The notes under the pieces are model-generated. The model did not search any database, was not told the DNA's origin, and was given only the letters and a program-made list of their open reading frames with translations. Shown here in pieces: positions 52,563 to 63,516 of a stretch of 64,000 bases of DNA. A program made the position numbers and the translations under genes. Source of the stretch: an uncultured Cellvibrionales bacterium (lineage in GTDB: Bacteria > Pseudomonadota > Gammaproteobacteria > Pseudomonadales > GM7GCV1); the NCBI GenBank assembly GCA_913063225.1, contig CAJXYP010000004.1:1-64000 (forward strand), in the 5' to 3' direction. Each line of letters starts with the position of its first letter. Within the stretch, counting starts at the first letter, position 1.

Positions 52563-54179
52563 TTAGGGCGTAGCAACACAATAGAAGAGGCCATCACCGC
52601 CTGTGCCTTGTAAATCAGCTTGGCCGCAGCCACGTGACGCATGTGCGCTATTCCAAGAGGTGGGATTATCGCCACCGCCTTCACGATCGAAGTGACCTAC
52701 TAGTGCAGAACCCTCGCCATTGCTGGTCCAGTTGCTGCACGTGGTGTCTGTATCAGAGTTCATGGCCATGCCATTCATATCGGAACCCGTCAGAATGTCG
52801 TGGCGATTAGGGGTATCACCTCGGCCATTCACTAGCTGCCCGCGCTCTGTTACTACATTCGGCTTAGTGACCATGTTGGCGTCACTGTGCAAATTAGCTA
52901 CATCAAGCGCAACCGGCACGCCTCTAGCGTTGTATAAAGGTGCGGCACCAGCAATACGGTCGCTGGCATTTACGCCATTAGCGCCCGTAGTGCTCAGATA
53001 TGCAGTCCAGTTCTTATCGCCGTGACCTACCGTTCCTGCCAGAGCGGCACAATGAGCATCTGCTCCTTCAAGGCCGCCTAGATTGGCGCCATCACCCGAG
53101 CCATTGCTGGTTAGGAAGAAGTTCATGGAAGGATGTACATCTACTCGCTCTCTTAGCGGCTGCTGGCAATCGTTCTCGATGAACTCATAAGCACCCTGAT
53201 CGCGATAGAGCATGTTATGCACTATGTCTTTTGAAAGGTGTGCCGGGTCAGAAATGACCATATTTAACATTAGGATAGTGCCTTCGTCCGTATCAGAACG
53301 GCTATAGGTTTCTACCACTGTGGTTTGATCCGTTAGACGGTAACCCTGGTTAGTAGCTTGATTGGCAAGCAGGTTAGTCGTCTCAATGATTAGGGTGTCG
53401 CCTTCATAGCGTGCCATCGAGTCACCCAGGTGAGTATTGATACTCTTAGCGCCTCGATCATCGAAGTATATTTTGCGATTACCGGCAAACTCTTCATAAG
53501 TGAGCAATACATGATCGTCGAATTGTTCAATTTTTGCAGGGTGTGGAGTAATCACCTGGCGAATCAATCCAACAGGGTCACAAAAGACCTGTGGGTCTGT
53601 AGATATATCAAAGGTTGCCTGCAGTGCTAGACCAGTCTCATTCAGAGGGGCTACTTCTGAAAATTGCCCCGGGCGAGTTGTCCGAATTCCCTGATTCGAC
53701 CAGACGCTGCTTAGGTTAGGTTTTCCATCAGCCAGTGTGAGAGCAAAGTTATCATCTATTTCAGGCTGATAGGCATTGCCGACTTGACCGTCCTCACCAA
53801 GAGTTGAAATAACCACTCGGGTATCGGGATCGAGAAACTCTAGGGTTCCAAATGAAGTCATTGGTGAACCATCGTGTGTTGCATCGCCTGTGATGCGCAC
53901 CATTTGGCCCGGCTGAATGGTATCTGTTGACCAGCCTTGTCGACGAAATCCCGTCGCGGAACCACCCTCTGTAACCCAGCCCGTTACGGAGCCATCTTCA
54001 TTGGTTACATCTACATAAACTAGGATATGTGGATTGCGAAAACTAAAGCGCGTTACTACTCCTTCAATGGTGGTGTCGTATTCATCAGTGAAAGTGGCAG
54101 AAAAAGAGTGGTGCGCCTGAGCCGTCACGCAGCTAAAGGTCAAGCTAATAAATAGTAAGCCGGATATAAGGTTTTTCAT
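52563..54179 (-). CDS. DUF6152-like protein fused to endostatin/C-type-lectin-like C-terminal domain
   Basis: TAQA|HHSFSATF, FRNPHILVYV, SMARYEGDTLIIETTNLL, then FFLTSNGSGDGANLGGLEGADAHCAALA...TTCSNWTSNGEG...LFYCVATP. Confidence 0.75.
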   Translation of the reverse strand: MKNLISGLLFISLTFSCVTAQAHHSFSATFTDEYDTTIEGVVTRFSFRNPHILVYVDVTNEDGSVTGWVTEGGSATGFRRQGWSTDTIQPGQMVRITGDATHDGSPMTSFGTLEFLDPDTRVVISTLGEDGQVGNAYQPEIDDNFALTLADGKPNLSSVWSNQGIRTTRPGQFSEVAPLNETGLALQATFDISTDPQVFCDPVGLIRQVITPHPAKIEQFDDHVLLTYEEFAGNRKIYFDDRGAKSINTHLGDSMARYEGDTLIIETTNLLANQATNQGYRLTDQTTVVETYSRSDTDEGTILMLNMVISDPAHLSKDIVHNMLYRDQGAYEFIENDCQQPLRERVDVHPSMNFFLTSNGSGDGANLGGLEGADAHCAALAGTVGHGDKNWTAYLSTTGANGVNASDRIAGAAPLYNARGVPVALDVANLHSDANMVTKPNVVTERGQLVNGRGDTPNRHDILTGSDMNGMAMNSDTDTTCSNWTSNGEGSALVGHFDREGGGDNPTSWNSAHASRGCGQADLQGTGGDGLFYCVATP

Positions 54180-54325
54180 TGTGTTCCCAAGAAGCCTCAA
54201 AAGAGGTAAATATTTTGAAAGCGGAGTCTTCATTCAAACCAGCCAAATGACAAGGATTCAAACAAAGCTTAACGAACTCTTAGGGTTTAAGATGGATAAA
54301 AGCATGGTTTGCATTAAATTGGGGC

Positions 54326-54358
54326 AAAAAAAGCCCGGCAATTGGAGCCGGGCTTTTG
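54326..54358 (-). terminator. terminator downstream of the second EF-G gene
   Basis: AAAAGCCCGGC-aattgga-GCCGGGCTTTT; T-run on the minus strand. Confidence 0.8.
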
Positions 54359-54376
54359 GTATTGCTAAAACTAAGC

Positions 54377-56470
54377 TTACTTTTTCTTTTTAGCTTCCTG
54401 ACGTGCTTTCTCTTCTATGATTACTTTCTCAGCTACCGAGTTCGGGCATGGCAGGTAATGCGCAAATTCCATAGAGAACTGACCGCGGCCAGAAGTCATG
54501 GTACGCAGGCTACCGATATAGCCGAACATTTCTGAAAGAGGAACGTCCGCTTTAATACGAACACCCGTTACGCCTGCTTCTTGGCTTTTGATCATGCCAC
54601 GACGGCGGTTAAGGTCGCCAATAACGTCACCAACGTGATCGTCTGGCGTAAATACGTCGACGTTCATGATTGGTTCAATGATCTGTGGGCCAGCTTTAGG
54701 CATAGATTGGCGGAAGGCACCACGTGAGGCTAGTTCAAAGGCAACCGCCGATGAATCCACGGCATGGAAGCCGCCGTCGTATAGCTCAATGGCAACATCC
54801 AATACTGGGAATCCAGCTAATGGACCTTGTGTCATCATGCCTTTGAAGCCCTTCTCAATAGCTGGGAAGAATTCTTTAGGAACATTTCCGCCGACAACAG
54901 TAGAGGTGAAGATGAAGCCTTCGCCTGGCTCTGCAGGTCCAAGTTTATAGTCGATTTTACCGAACTGACCAGAACCACCAGATTGCTTCTTGTGGGTATA
55001 GCTGTCATCAACTTGCTGAGTGATCGTTTCGCGATAAGCAACCTGAGGCTCACCTACAACTAGATCTACTCCGTAAGTACGGTTAAGAATGTCGACCTTA
55101 ATATCCAAATGCAGCTCACCCATACCCTTAAGGATGGTTTCGCCGGAATCTTCATCAGTCTCAACTCGGAAAGAAGGATCTTCCGCTATCATTTTGCCGA
55201 TTGCGATACCCATTTTCTCGGAGCCGCCTTTATCTTTCGGGGATACCGCAATGGAGATTACTGGTTCCGGGAAGATCATAGGTTCAAGAGTACAAGGATA
55301 TTTTACAGAGCAGAGGGTATGACCTGTTTGCACATTCTTCATGCCAACAATAGCGATGATGTCACCGGCCTGCGCGCGATCGATCTCGTTACGCTCATCC
55401 GCGTGCATCTCTACCATACGTCCAACACGCTCTGTTTTTCCGGTATAGGAATTCAGAATGGTATCGCCTTTGTTTAAGACGCCAGAATAGACGCGAACAA
55501 AGGTTAGGGCGCCAAAACGGTCATCCATAATTTTGAATGCGAGTGCACGAAAAGGCTCGTCAACAGATACCAGCGCAAATTCGCCATTAGGCTCGCCTTC
55601 TTCGTCTGTCAAAGGCTGAGGATCAACCTCGGTTGGGCTGGGCAAATAATCTACAACGGCATCTAGGATCAGTTGAACACCTTTGTTCTTAAAGGCTGAA
55701 CCACAGTAAGTTGGGAATATTTCCATAGTACGCGTACCTATACGGATACAGCGCTTGATGTCTTCAATAGAAGGCTCTTCACCTTCAAGGTAGGCTTCCA
55801 TTACGTCGTCGTCTTGCTCAATGGCAGTTTCGATCAACTTCTCGCGATACTCTTCAACCATATCAACCATGTCAGCTGGAATATCTACAACTTCGTAGTT
55901 TTCAGGCAGGCCAGTCTCATCCCAGACGTAAGCTGTTCGTGTAAGTAGGTCAACTAGGCCCTTAAACTCTTCTTCGACACCAATGGGCAAAACCATAACC
56001 AGTGGGTTCGCACCAAGTACTTTCTCAACTTGACCAACAACGCGCAAGAAGTCTGCACCCATGCGATCGAGTTTATTTACGAAGATGATTCGAGCAACTT
56101 CTGAATCATTTGCATAACGCCAGTTAGTCTCGGACTGAGGCTCAACGCCGCCAGAACCACAGAATACACCTACGCCGCCATCCAGAACCTTCAAGGAACG
56201 GTAAACTTCTACAGTGAAGTCAACGTGTCCTGGGGTATCAATGATGTTGAATCGATGATCTTTCCAGAAGCAGGTAGTGGCGGCGGATTGAATGGTAATA
56301 CCGCGCTCTTGCTCTTGGTCCATAAAGTCAGTGGTTGCCGCACCGTCATGTACTTCGCCGGTTTTATGGATCTTTCCGGTGAGCTTTAGGATGCGTTCAG
56401 TAGTAGTGGTCTTGCCCGCATCAACGTGGGCGAAGATTCCGATATTTCTATATAAGGCTAACTCTGTCAT
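54377..56470 (-). CDS. elongation factor G paralogue (EF-G2 type)
   Basis: 697 aa; [37 protein letters not shown]; diverged from fusA. Confidence 0.93.
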   Translation of the reverse strand: MTELALYRNIGIFAHVDAGKTTTTERILKLTGKIHKTGEVHDGAATTDFMDQEQERGITIQSAATTCFWKDHRFNIIDTPGHVDFTVEVYRSLKVLDGGVGVFCGSGGVEPQSETNWRYANDSEVARIIFVNKLDRMGADFLRVVGQVEKVLGANPLVMVLPIGVEEEFKGLVDLLTRTAYVWDETGLPENYEVVDIPADMVDMVEEYREKLIETAIEQDDDVMEAYLEGEEPSIEDIKRCIRIGTRTMEIFPTYCGSAFKNKGVQLILDAVVDYLPSPTEVDPQPLTDEEGEPNGEFALVSVDEPFRALAFKIMDDRFGALTFVRVYSGVLNKGDTILNSYTGKTERVGRMVEMHADERNEIDRAQAGDIIAIVGMKNVQTGHTLCSVKYPCTLEPMIFPEPVISIAVSPKDKGGSEKMGIAIGKMIAEDPSFRVETDEDSGETILKGMGELHLDIKVDILNRTYGVDLVVGEPQVAYRETITQQVDDSYTHKKQSGGSGQFGKIDYKLGPAEPGEGFIFTSTVVGGNVPKEFFPAIEKGFKGMMTQGPLAGFPVLDVAIELYDGGFHAVDSSAVAFELASRGAFRQSMPKAGPQIIEPIMNVDVFTPDDHVGDVIGDLNRRRGMIKSQEAGVTGVRIKADVPLSEMFGYIGSLRTMTSGRGQFSMEFAHYLPCPNSVAEKVIIEEKARQEAKKKK

Positions 56471-56738
56471 GTTTCTAATCGTCGTCTAGTTAGGGTTAAA
56501 AATTGCGGCGGTAGTCTAGAGCATTTTGCGTTTGTAAACCCTATCTATTTCCAATATTTTTGTTCGAGTATTCTATTCACCCGTAAAACGGCAGATTGAA
56601 GCCATAAAGAAGTATTAGAAGCTACATTTATAGGCCTAGTATTGAGCGAGATTTTCTTCTCAAAGGCGCGAGACTAAAAGCGGCTCCCAGCCCTAAAAAT
56701 AAGGGCTTTGCTCCCAGTAAAAATATGCCGATTCTTTG

Positions 56739-56767
56739 TTGACCTGTAGTGGTCGAATCTATAGAAT
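56739..56767 (+). promoter_or_regulatory. sigma70 promoter of the S10 operon
   Basis: TTGACC-17 nt-TAGAAT, discriminator GCCGCCTCC. Confidence 0.75.
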
Positions 56768-56855
56768 GCCGCCTCCTTGCTCGGGATGACTGTGAAAACA
56801 GATCATAAAAAACCCGAAAAGCTTTTTAAAACCATTAGTTACTTGGATTTTGTAG

Positions 56856-57167
56856 ATGCAGAGCCAAAATATACGAATTCGTCTAAAGGCATTCGATCAT
56901 CGCCTCATAGATGTATCCACTAAAGAAATCGTGGAAACGGCAAAACGTACTGGTGCAACCGTACGTGGCCCTATCCCTCTGCCTACTCGTAAAGAGAAGT
57001 TCACCATTCTGATTTCGCCGCATGTTAATAAGGATGCGCGAGATCAATATGAGATACGAACTCACAAGCGACTATTGGATATTGTTGACCCAACTGAAAA
57101 GACGGTCGACGCATTAATGAATCTTGATCTAGCGGCTGGCGTAGAAGTTCAAATCAGCTTGGGTTAA
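56856..57167 (+). CDS. rpsJ: 30S ribosomal protein S10
   Basis: [31 protein letters not shown]. Confidence 0.99.
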   Translation: MQSQNIRIRLKAFDHRLIDVSTKEIVETAKRTGATVRGPIPLPTRKEKFTILISPHVNKDARDQYEIRTHKRLLDIVDPTEKTVDALMNLDLAAGVEVQISLG

Positions 57168-57272
57168 GTCTTAAATAAAAAACCGCCCTGATTAATTTTG
57201 AGATGGGCTGTGTAACGTTCTGAAATGGACGGCCATAGCGGGTAATAGCCCCGTACACGAAGAGGAAGAAAG

Positions 57273-57911
57273 ATGACAACAGGTATAGTCGGCCGCAAGA
57301 GTGGCATGACACGTATTTTCGCAGACGACGGGCGTTCTATTCCTGTCACTGTCGTTGAGGCGGCTCCGAATCGTATTACGCAGGTTAAGACTGCTGATAC
57401 TGATGGGTACTCCGCTATTCAGGTTACAACCGGTGAGCGTCGGGCTTCGCGCGTTACTAAATCCCAGGCAGGTCTCTTCGCTAAAGCAGATGTAGATGCT
57501 GGGCGCGGCCTTTGGGAACTCCGAATTGAAGATGAATCTGCTTTTGAAGTTGGCGGCAACGTTACTGTTGAAAGCTTCGAAGAAGGTCAGATCGTCGACG
57601 TAACAGGTATTTCAAAGGGTAAAGGTTTCGCCGGCGTTATTAAGCGTTGGAACTTTGCCATGCAAGACGCTACCCATGGCAACTCAGTTTCTCACCGTGC
57701 ACCTGGTTCTATTGGTCAAAACCAAACCCCAGGTCGTGTATTTAAAGGTAAGAAAATGGCCGGTCATATGGGTGCAGAGCAAGTTACTGTGCAAAACCTC
57801 GAAGTTGTTCGGGTTGATGCAGAGCGTAACTTATTGCTCATCAAGGGTTCCGTACCGGGTATGCCCGGCGGTGACGTAATCGTTCGCTCTGCTGTTAAAG
57901 CAAAAGCTTAA
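57273..57911 (+). CDS. rplC: 50S ribosomal protein L3
   Basis: [14 protein letters not shown]10 operon order. Confidence 0.98.
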   Translation: MTTGIVGRKSGMTRIFADDGRSIPVTVVEAAPNRITQVKTADTDGYSAIQVTTGERRASRVTKSQAGLFAKADVDAGRGLWELRIEDESAFEVGGNVTVESFEEGQIVDVTGISKGKGFAGVIKRWNFAMQDATHGNSVSHRAPGSIGQNQTPGRVFKGKKMAGHMGAEQVTVQNLEVVRVDAERNLLLIKGSVPGMPGGDVIVRSAVKAKA

Positions 57912-57929
57912 TCCCGAGGTTCGGAACGA

Positions 57930-58547
57930 ATGGAACTTAGTATCGCAGCAGTCAAAGGCTCCGCCGGCACAATAGAAGTGTCTGAAGGAACTTTTGGAAC
58001 ACAATATAACCAAGATTTGGTGCACCAAGCAGTAGTTGCCTTCTCGGCAAATGCTCGTCAGAGCACCAAAGCACAAAAAACACGATCTGAAGTACGTGGC
58101 GGTGGCAAAAAGCCATGGCGTCAAAAAGGTACTGGTCGCGCAAGAGCGGGAACTATCCGCAGTCCAATTTGGCGTGGTGGTGGTCAAACTTTTGCGGCAC
58201 GTCCTGATCGTAATCACTCTCAAAAGCTTAACAAGAAGATGTATCGCGCTGCGATGCGGTCAATATTGTCAGAGCTAGCTCGCCAAGAGCGTCTAGTTGT
58301 TGTTAAAGACTTTGATTTAGATGAGCCTAAAACTAAAAGCCTGATCGCTAAGCTTAATGATTTTGGTATGAGTGATGCGCTGATCGTTTCAGAGACGGTA
58401 AGCGACAATCTATATTTGTCATCGCGCAATCTGCACAAGGTTGACGTTCGTGTTGCCGGAGCTGTTGACCCAGTTAGCTTGCTTCGCCACGAAAAAGTAT
58501 TGGTGACTGTGCCAGCGCTTAAGCAATTTGAGGAGCTACTGGGATGA
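57930..58547 (+). CDS. rplD: 50S ribosomal protein L4
   Basis: [23 protein letters not shown]. Confidence 0.98.
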   Translation: MELSIAAVKGSAGTIEVSEGTFGTQYNQDLVHQAVVAFSANARQSTKAQKTRSEVRGGGKKPWRQKGTGRARAGTIRSPIWRGGGQTFAARPDRNHSQKLNKKMYRAAMRSILSELARQERLVVVKDFDLDEPKTKSLIAKLNDFGMSDALIVSETVSDNLYLSSRNLHKVDVRVAGAVDPVSLLRHEKVLVTVPALKQFEELLG

Positions 58548-58840
58548 ACCAGGAAAGACTACTAACACTGATCAAGCGCCCGGTAATTACCGAAAAAGCC
58601 GCTATTGCTGCAGAAGTAGCAAATCAGTACGTATTTCGTGTTGACGGAAGTGCTACTAAACCTGAAATCAAAGCGGCTGTTGAAGCAGTATTTGAAGTAA
58701 CGGTTGAAAGCGTCCGTGTGCTAAACACTAAAGGTAAGACCAAGCGCACTAAAACTGGTCTTGGAAAACGCAGCGATTGGAAAAAGGCTTACGTTAAGCT
58801 CGCTACCGGTCAGCAAATTGATTACACAGCGACTGTATAA
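58544..58840 (+). CDS. rplW: 50S ribosomal protein L23
   Basis: [20 protein letters not shown] overlap with rplD. Confidence 0.98.
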   Translation: MNQERLLTLIKRPVITEKAAIAAEVANQYVFRVDGSATKPEIKAAVEAVFEVTVESVRVLNTKGKTKRTKTGLGKRSDWKKAYVKLATGQQIDYTATV

Positions 58841-58852
58841 GGGTTATTAGAA

Positions 58853-59677
58853 ATGCCAGTCCTTAAGAGAAAGCCCACGTCATCCGGTCGTCGCCACGTA
58901 GTTAGTGTCGTACACACGGATCTGCATAAAGGTAAGCCTTACGCTCCATTGCTCGAGAAGTTGAGCAAGTCAGGCGGACGTAACAATAATGGCCGTATCA
59001 CTACGCGTCATATTGGTGGTGGACACAAGCAGCATTACCGAATTATTGATTTCAAGCGCAACAAAGATAGCATTCCAGCTACCGTTGAGCGTATTGAATA
59101 TGATCCAAACAGAACAGCGCTTATTGCTTTGATCTGTTACGCCGATGGTGAGAAGAAATACATCATCGCGCCCAAAGGCGTTAAAGCTGGCGATGTTTTG
59201 CAGAACGGTCGTTCTGCACCCATCAAAGCCGGTAATACACTGCCTTTGAGAAATATACCCGTTGGTAGTGTTGTGCACTGTATCGAAATGAAAGTCGGTA
59301 AAGGCGCACAGATTGCTCGCAGTGCCGGAGCGTCAGTTCAGCTGGTAGCTCGCGAGGGCGCCCACGTTACGCTTCGATTGAGAAGCGGCGAAATGAGAAA
59401 AGTATTGGCAGATTGCCGAGCTACTCTAGGTGAAGTTTCAAACTCTGAGCACAGTTTGCGCTCATTGGGTAAAGCTGGCGCAAAGCGCTGGCGTGGTGTT
59501 CGTCCAACCGTTCGCGGCGTGGCCATGAACCCAGTAGATCACCCGCATGGTGGTGGTGAAGGTCGCACATCTGGTGGCCGTCATCCAGTATCTCCTTGGG
59601 GTACACCAACTAAAGGTTATAAGACTCGTAAGAATAAACGTACTGATCAGTACATTGTTCGGTCGCGTAGTCGTTAA
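58853..59677 (+). CDS. rplB: 50S ribosomal protein L2
   Basis: [30 protein letters not shown]. Confidence 0.99.
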   Translation: MPVLKRKPTSSGRRHVVSVVHTDLHKGKPYAPLLEKLSKSGGRNNNGRITTRHIGGGHKQHYRIIDFKRNKDSIPATVERIEYDPNRTALIALICYADGEKKYIIAPKGVKAGDVLQNGRSAPIKAGNTLPLRNIPVGSVVHCIEMKVGKGAQIARSAGASVQLVAREGAHVTLRLRSGEMRKVLADCRATLGEVSNSEHSLRSLGKAGAKRWRGVRPTVRGVAMNPVDHPHGGGEGRTSGGRHPVSPWGTPTKGYKTRKNKRTDQYIVRSRSR

Positions 59678-59702
59678 TCGGATATAGGAAGAGAGAGCAG
59701 AT

Positions 59703-59975
59703 ATGGCGCGTTCGCTATTAAAAGGTCCATTTATTGATCTTCACCTTCTGAAGAAGGTAGAGGTTGCAGCTGAGAAAAATGATCGCAAGCCGATCAAGAC
59801 TTGGTCGCGTCGATCAACAGTTATTCCGGAAATGGTTGGTTTGACCATTGCCGTGCACAACGGGCGTCAACACATCCCTGTGCTGATCAACGAAGAGATG
59901 GTAGGGCACAAGCTGGGTGAATTCGCAGCTACTCGTACCTACCGCGGCCACGTAGCCAATAAGCAGGCGAGGTAA
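59703..59975 (+). CDS. rpsS: 30S ribosomal protein S19
   Basis: [19 protein letters not shown]. Confidence 0.99.
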   Translation: MARSLLKGPFIDLHLLKKVEVAAEKNDRKPIKTWSRRSTVIPEMVGLTIAVHNGRQHIPVLINEEMVGHKLGEFAATRTYRGHVANKQAR

Positions 59976-59981
59976 GAAACG

Positions 59982-60329
59982 ATGGAAGTTGCAGCAAAAC
60001 TTAGCGGCGCTCGTCTTTCGGCACAGAAAGCTAGACTCGTTGCCGATCAGATTCGTGGCAAACACGTTGAACAGGCTCTGGATATTCTTGAGTACAGCCC
60101 TAAAAAAGCGGCTGGCCTTATTAAGAAGATTCTCGAGTCGGCTATTGCTAACGCAGAGCACAACGAAGGCGCGGACGTTGACGAACTTAAGGTATCTACT
60201 ATTTTTGTAGACGAAGCATTCACGATGAAGCGAATCAAGCCACGTGCTAAAGGCCGTGCTGATCGCGTACTCAAGCGTAACTGCCACATCACTGTAAAAG
60301 TGGCGGACGAATCAGGAGCGGGAGCTTAA
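59982..60329 (+). CDS. rplV: 50S ribosomal protein L22
   Basis: [25 protein letters not shown]. Confidence 0.98.
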   Translation: MEVAAKLSGARLSAQKARLVADQIRGKHVEQALDILEYSPKKAAGLIKKILESAIANAEHNEGADVDELKVSTIFVDEAFTMKRIKPRAKGRADRVLKRNCHITVKVADESGAGA

Positions 60330-60332
60330 CTA

Positions 60333-61028
60333 ATGGGTCAAAAAGTTCATCCAACAGGTATGCGTCTCGGGATTGTTAAAAATCACGAGTCAGTATGGTA
60401 CGCCGAAGGTTCAGACTACGCAGACAAACTTCACGTTGACTTAGCCGTTCGTGACCATATAAAAAGCAAGCTCTCACACGCTTCGGTAAGCCGTGTTGAG
60501 ATAGAGCGACCTTCGCAGTCCGCTCGCATCACCATCTTTACTGCTCGACCGGGTGTGGTTATCGGTAAAAGAGGCGAAGACGTAGACGTATTGCGCAAAG
60601 AAGTTACTGAAATGATGGGTGTGCCAGTGCATATCAACATCGAAGAAGTTCGTAAGCCTGATTTGGACGCCGCTTTGGCCGCCCAGAGTGTTGCTTCTCA
60701 GTTGGAGCGTCGCGTTATGTTTCGACGCGCCATGAAGCGCACTGTACAAAACGCCATGCGTGGCGGTGCAAAAGGTGTACGAATTCAAGTTGGTGGACGT
60801 CTTGGCGGTGCTGAGATTGCTCGAACTGAATGGTATCGCGAAGGCCGAGTGCCTCTGCATACCCTCAGGGCAGACATCGACTATGCAACAGCGGAAGCTC
60901 TGACTACTTACGGCATTATTGGCGTAAAGATTTGGATCTTTAAAGGCGAAATTATTGGTGCTGACGCACAGGCAGAGGCTGCTGGTAAAGCAAACGCCAA
61001 ACCTGCTCGTTCAGGGCAGCAGAAGTAG
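60333..61028 (+). CDS. rpsC: 30S ribosomal protein S3
   Basis: [17 protein letters not shown] domain GKRGEDV. Confidence 0.99.
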   Translation: MGQKVHPTGMRLGIVKNHESVWYAEGSDYADKLHVDLAVRDHIKSKLSHASVSRVEIERPSQSARITIFTARPGVVIGKRGEDVDVLRKEVTEMMGVPVHINIEEVRKPDLDAALAAQSVASQLERRVMFRRAMKRTVQNAMRGGAKGVRIQVGGRLGGAEIARTEWYREGRVPLHTLRADIDYATAEALTTYGIIGVKIWIFKGEIIGADAQAEAAGKANAKPARSGQQK

Positions 61029-61039
61029 GAGATTGATTG

Positions 61040-61453
61040 ATGCTGCAACCTAAGAGAACAAAATATAAAAAGATGCATAAAGGTCGCAATCGCGGTCTGG
61101 CGCATCGCGGCTCGAAAGTGAGCTTTGGTGAATACGCGTTGAAATCTACCGCTCGCGGTCGTATTACAGCTCGACAAATCGAAGCAGCACGTCGTGCTAT
61201 GACTCGTCACATCAAGCGTGGCGGAAAAATCTGGATTCGTGTATTCCCAGACAAGCCCATTACCAAAAAGCCTCTCGAAGTTCGTATGGGTAAAGGTAAA
61301 GGTGCTGTTGAGTACTGGGTATGCCAGATACGTCCAGGCAAAGTACTTTATGAAATGGAAGGTGTTCCGGAAGATATTGCGCGCGAAGCTTTTGAGCTTG
61401 CTGCTAGAAAACTTCCACTAAAGACTGCCTTCGTTAAACGGTCGGTGATGTAA
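61040..61453 (+). CDS. rplP: 50S ribosomal protein L16
   Basis: [19 protein letters not shown]. Confidence 0.99.
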   Translation: MLQPKRTKYKKMHKGRNRGLAHRGSKVSFGEYALKSTARGRITARQIEAARRAMTRHIKRGGKIWIRVFPDKPITKKPLEVRMGKGKGAVEYWVCQIRPGKVLYEMEGVPEDIAREAFELAARKLPLKTAFVKRSVM

Positions 61454-61644
61454 TGAATACAAGTGAATTGGCAGCTAAATCAGTTGAAGATCTGCAAGCA
61501 GACTTACTTCAGCTTCGTAGAGAGCAGCTCAAGTACCGAATTCAGCAGTCTACTGGGCAGATGAGTCAGTCTCATGTGATCCGCCAGGCGCGCCGCGATG
61601 TGGCGAGAATTAAAACTGTGCTGGCGCAGAAGGCAGGAGAATAA
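61453..61644 (+). CDS. rpmC: 50S ribosomal protein L29
   Basis: 63 aa; [14 protein letters not shown]. Confidence 0.97.
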   Translation: MNTSELAAKSVEDLQADLLQLRREQLKYRIQQSTGQMSQSHVIRQARRDVARIKTVLAQKAGE

Positions 61645-61646
61645 TT

Positions 61647-61913
61647 ATGACTGAAGCAGCGAATCTAGCCCGAACTGTTACTGGCAAAGTTGTCAGTAAC
61701 AAGATGGATAAAACCATTACGGTTCAAATCGTTCGTAAGGTAAAGCATCCGGTGTATGGCAAGTACATGATTAAGTCTACCAAGCTACATGCGCATGATG
61801 CAGACAACCAATGTCGCGAAGGCGATTTGGTAACCGTAGCGGAAAGTCGTCCACTGTCTAAAACCAAGACTTGGACATTAGTTAACATTGAGGAGCGCGC
61901 GATCGAGATCTAG
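61647..61913 (+). CDS. rpsQ: 30S ribosomal protein S17
   Basis: [29 protein letters not shown]. Confidence 0.98.
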   Translation: MTEAANLARTVTGKVVSNKMDKTITVQIVRKVKHPVYGKYMIKSTKLHAHDADNQCREGDLVTVAESRPLSKTKTWTLVNIEERAIEI

Positions 61914-61943
61914 TCGTTTACGACCTCTCGAAGAGCTAAAAGC

Positions 61944-62312
61944 ATGATCCAAACAGAAAGTTATCTAGAAGTTGCAGACAATTCAGGCGCCCGGCGCGTG
62001 ATGTGTATCAAAGTATTGGGCGGTTCACACCGACGATACGCCCGTGTTGGTGACATTATTAAGGTCACTGTTAAGGAAGCGATTCCACGCGGTAAAGTTA
62101 AGAAGGGCCAGGTATTGGACGCAGTTGTAGTACGCACCAGAAAAGGTGTTCGTCGTCCAGACGGTTCTTCAATCTGCTTTGACGACAATGCGGCGGTTCT
62201 TTTGAACGCGCAAAAAGCGCCAATCGGTACCCGTATTTTTGGGCCGGTAACGCGAGAACTACGTGGCGAGCAATTTATGCGAATTATTTCGCTAGCTCCC
62301 GAAGTGATTTAG
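61944..62312 (+). CDS. rplN: 50S ribosomal protein L14
   Basis: [27 protein letters not shown]. Confidence 0.99.
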   Translation: MIQTESYLEVADNSGARRVMCIKVLGGSHRRYARVGDIIKVTVKEAIPRGKVKKGQVLDAVVVRTRKGVRRPDGSSICFDDNAAVLLNAQKAPIGTRIFGPVTRELRGEQFMRIISLAPEVI

Positions 62313-62321
62313 GAAGGCATC

Positions 62322-62642
62322 ATGGGCATCAAAATTAAACGCGATGACGAAGTAGTTGTTATTGCCGGAAGAGACAAAGGCAAGCGCGGTAAAGTTCAGA
62401 AAATTCTGGACGATGGCCGTCTGATTGTCACTGGTGTGCATATGATCAAAAAGCACCAAAAGCCAAACCCTCAGGCAGAAATACCTGGTGGGATTATTGA
62501 AAAAGAAGCACCTATCCAAGTAAGTAATATTGCTATTTGGAACAGTGCAGAATCGAAAGCAGACCGTGTTGGTTTTAAAAATTTGGAAGATGGTAAAAAA
62601 GTCCGAATCTTTAAATCTACGGGCGAGCTCGTAAGCGCCTGA
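62322..62642 (+). CDS. rplX: 50S ribosomal protein L24
   Basis: [21 protein letters not shown]. Confidence 0.98.
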   Translation: MGIKIKRDDEVVVIAGRDKGKRGKVQKILDDGRLIVTGVHMIKKHQKPNPQAEIPGGIIEKEAPIQVSNIAIWNSAESKADRVGFKNLEDGKKVRIFKSTGELVSA

Positions 62643-62657
62643 GGAAGGTAAATACAA

Positions 62658-63197
62658 ATGGCAGCCTTTAGAGATTTTTACAAAAACGAAGTAGTACCCA
62701 AGCTCCGCGAAGAGCTGAAGGTAAATAACGACATGGAGATCCCAAAGATCACCAAGATCACTATCAACATGGGTGTTGGTGAGGCTCTGGGCGATAAGAA
62801 GATTCTTGAAAATGCCGTTAAAGAACTTGAAGCAATTGCTGGTCAGAAGCCGGTAATTACTAAAGCTCGACGTTCTGTTGCTGGATTTAAGGTGCGTGAA
62901 GGTTGGCCTATCGGTTGTAAGGTAACTTTACGTTCAGAACGTATGTACGAATTCTTGGAGCGTTTAGTAGCTATCGCTATTCCACGTATCCGTGACTTCC
63001 GTGGAATTAGCCCAAAGCAATTCGACGGCCGAGGAAATTTCTCAATGGGTGTGACTGAGCAAATCATTTTCCCTGAGATCGAGTACGACAAAATTGATGC
63101 ACTGCGTGGATTGGATATATGTATTACCACATCAGCGCGTAACGATGACGAAGGTCGCGCTCTGTTGCGTGCCTTTAACTTCCCACTAAGGGGTTAA
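62658..63197 (+). CDS. rplE: 50S ribosomal protein L5
   Basis: [21 protein letters not shown]. Confidence 0.99.
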   Translation: MAAFRDFYKNEVVPKLREELKVNNDMEIPKITKITINMGVGEALGDKKILENAVKELEAIAGQKPVITKARRSVAGFKVREGWPIGCKVTLRSERMYEFLERLVAIAIPRIRDFRGISPKQFDGRGNFSMGVTEQIIFPEIEYDKIDALRGLDICITTSARNDDEGRALLRAFNFPLRG

Positions 63198-63204
63198 GCA
63201 AAGC

Positions 63205-63510
63205 ATGGCTAAGAAGAGCATGGTTATGCGCGAAAACAAGCGCACCAAGTTGGTCGCCAAGTACGCCGAAAAGCGTCAGGCACTTAAGGCCACTATTAAG
63301 GATCCAAAAGCTAGCGATGAAGATCGTTGGCAAGCACAGTTGAGTCTGCAGGCGTTGCCGCGTGACTCTAGTGCATCTCGCGGTCGTCGTCGTTGCCACA
63401 TTACTGGTCGGCCACACGGCGTTTATCGAAAATTTGGTCTCTGCAGAAATAAACTGCGAGAGCACGCCATGCTTGGACAAGTTCCTGGCGTTGTTAAATC
63501 TAGCTGGTAG
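63205..63510 (+). CDS. rpsN: 30S ribosomal protein S14
   Basis: [24 protein letters not shown]. Confidence 0.98.
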   Translation: MAKKSMVMRENKRTKLVAKYAEKRQALKATIKDPKASDEDRWQAQLSLQALPRDSSASRGRRRCHITGRPHGVYRKFGLCRNKLREHAMLGQVPGVVKSSW

Positions 63511-63516
63511 GGCGAT

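Noticed and set aside
24486-54358. Terminator hairpins considered as a dispersed repeat family (similar AAAAGCCCGGC stems at 52504 and 54326)
   Set aside because: Both are ordinary Rho-independent terminators with T-runs on the minus strand; similarity limited to the stem.
46793-56470. Mobile genomic island with defined ends
   Set aside because: No integrase, transposase, tRNA att site or terminal repeats found; only the short internal repeat pair, so called an insertion of unknown origin.
59814-60287. 157-aa antisense ORF across rpsS/rplV
   Set aside because: Overlaps two essential genes on the other strand and has no recognisable family features.
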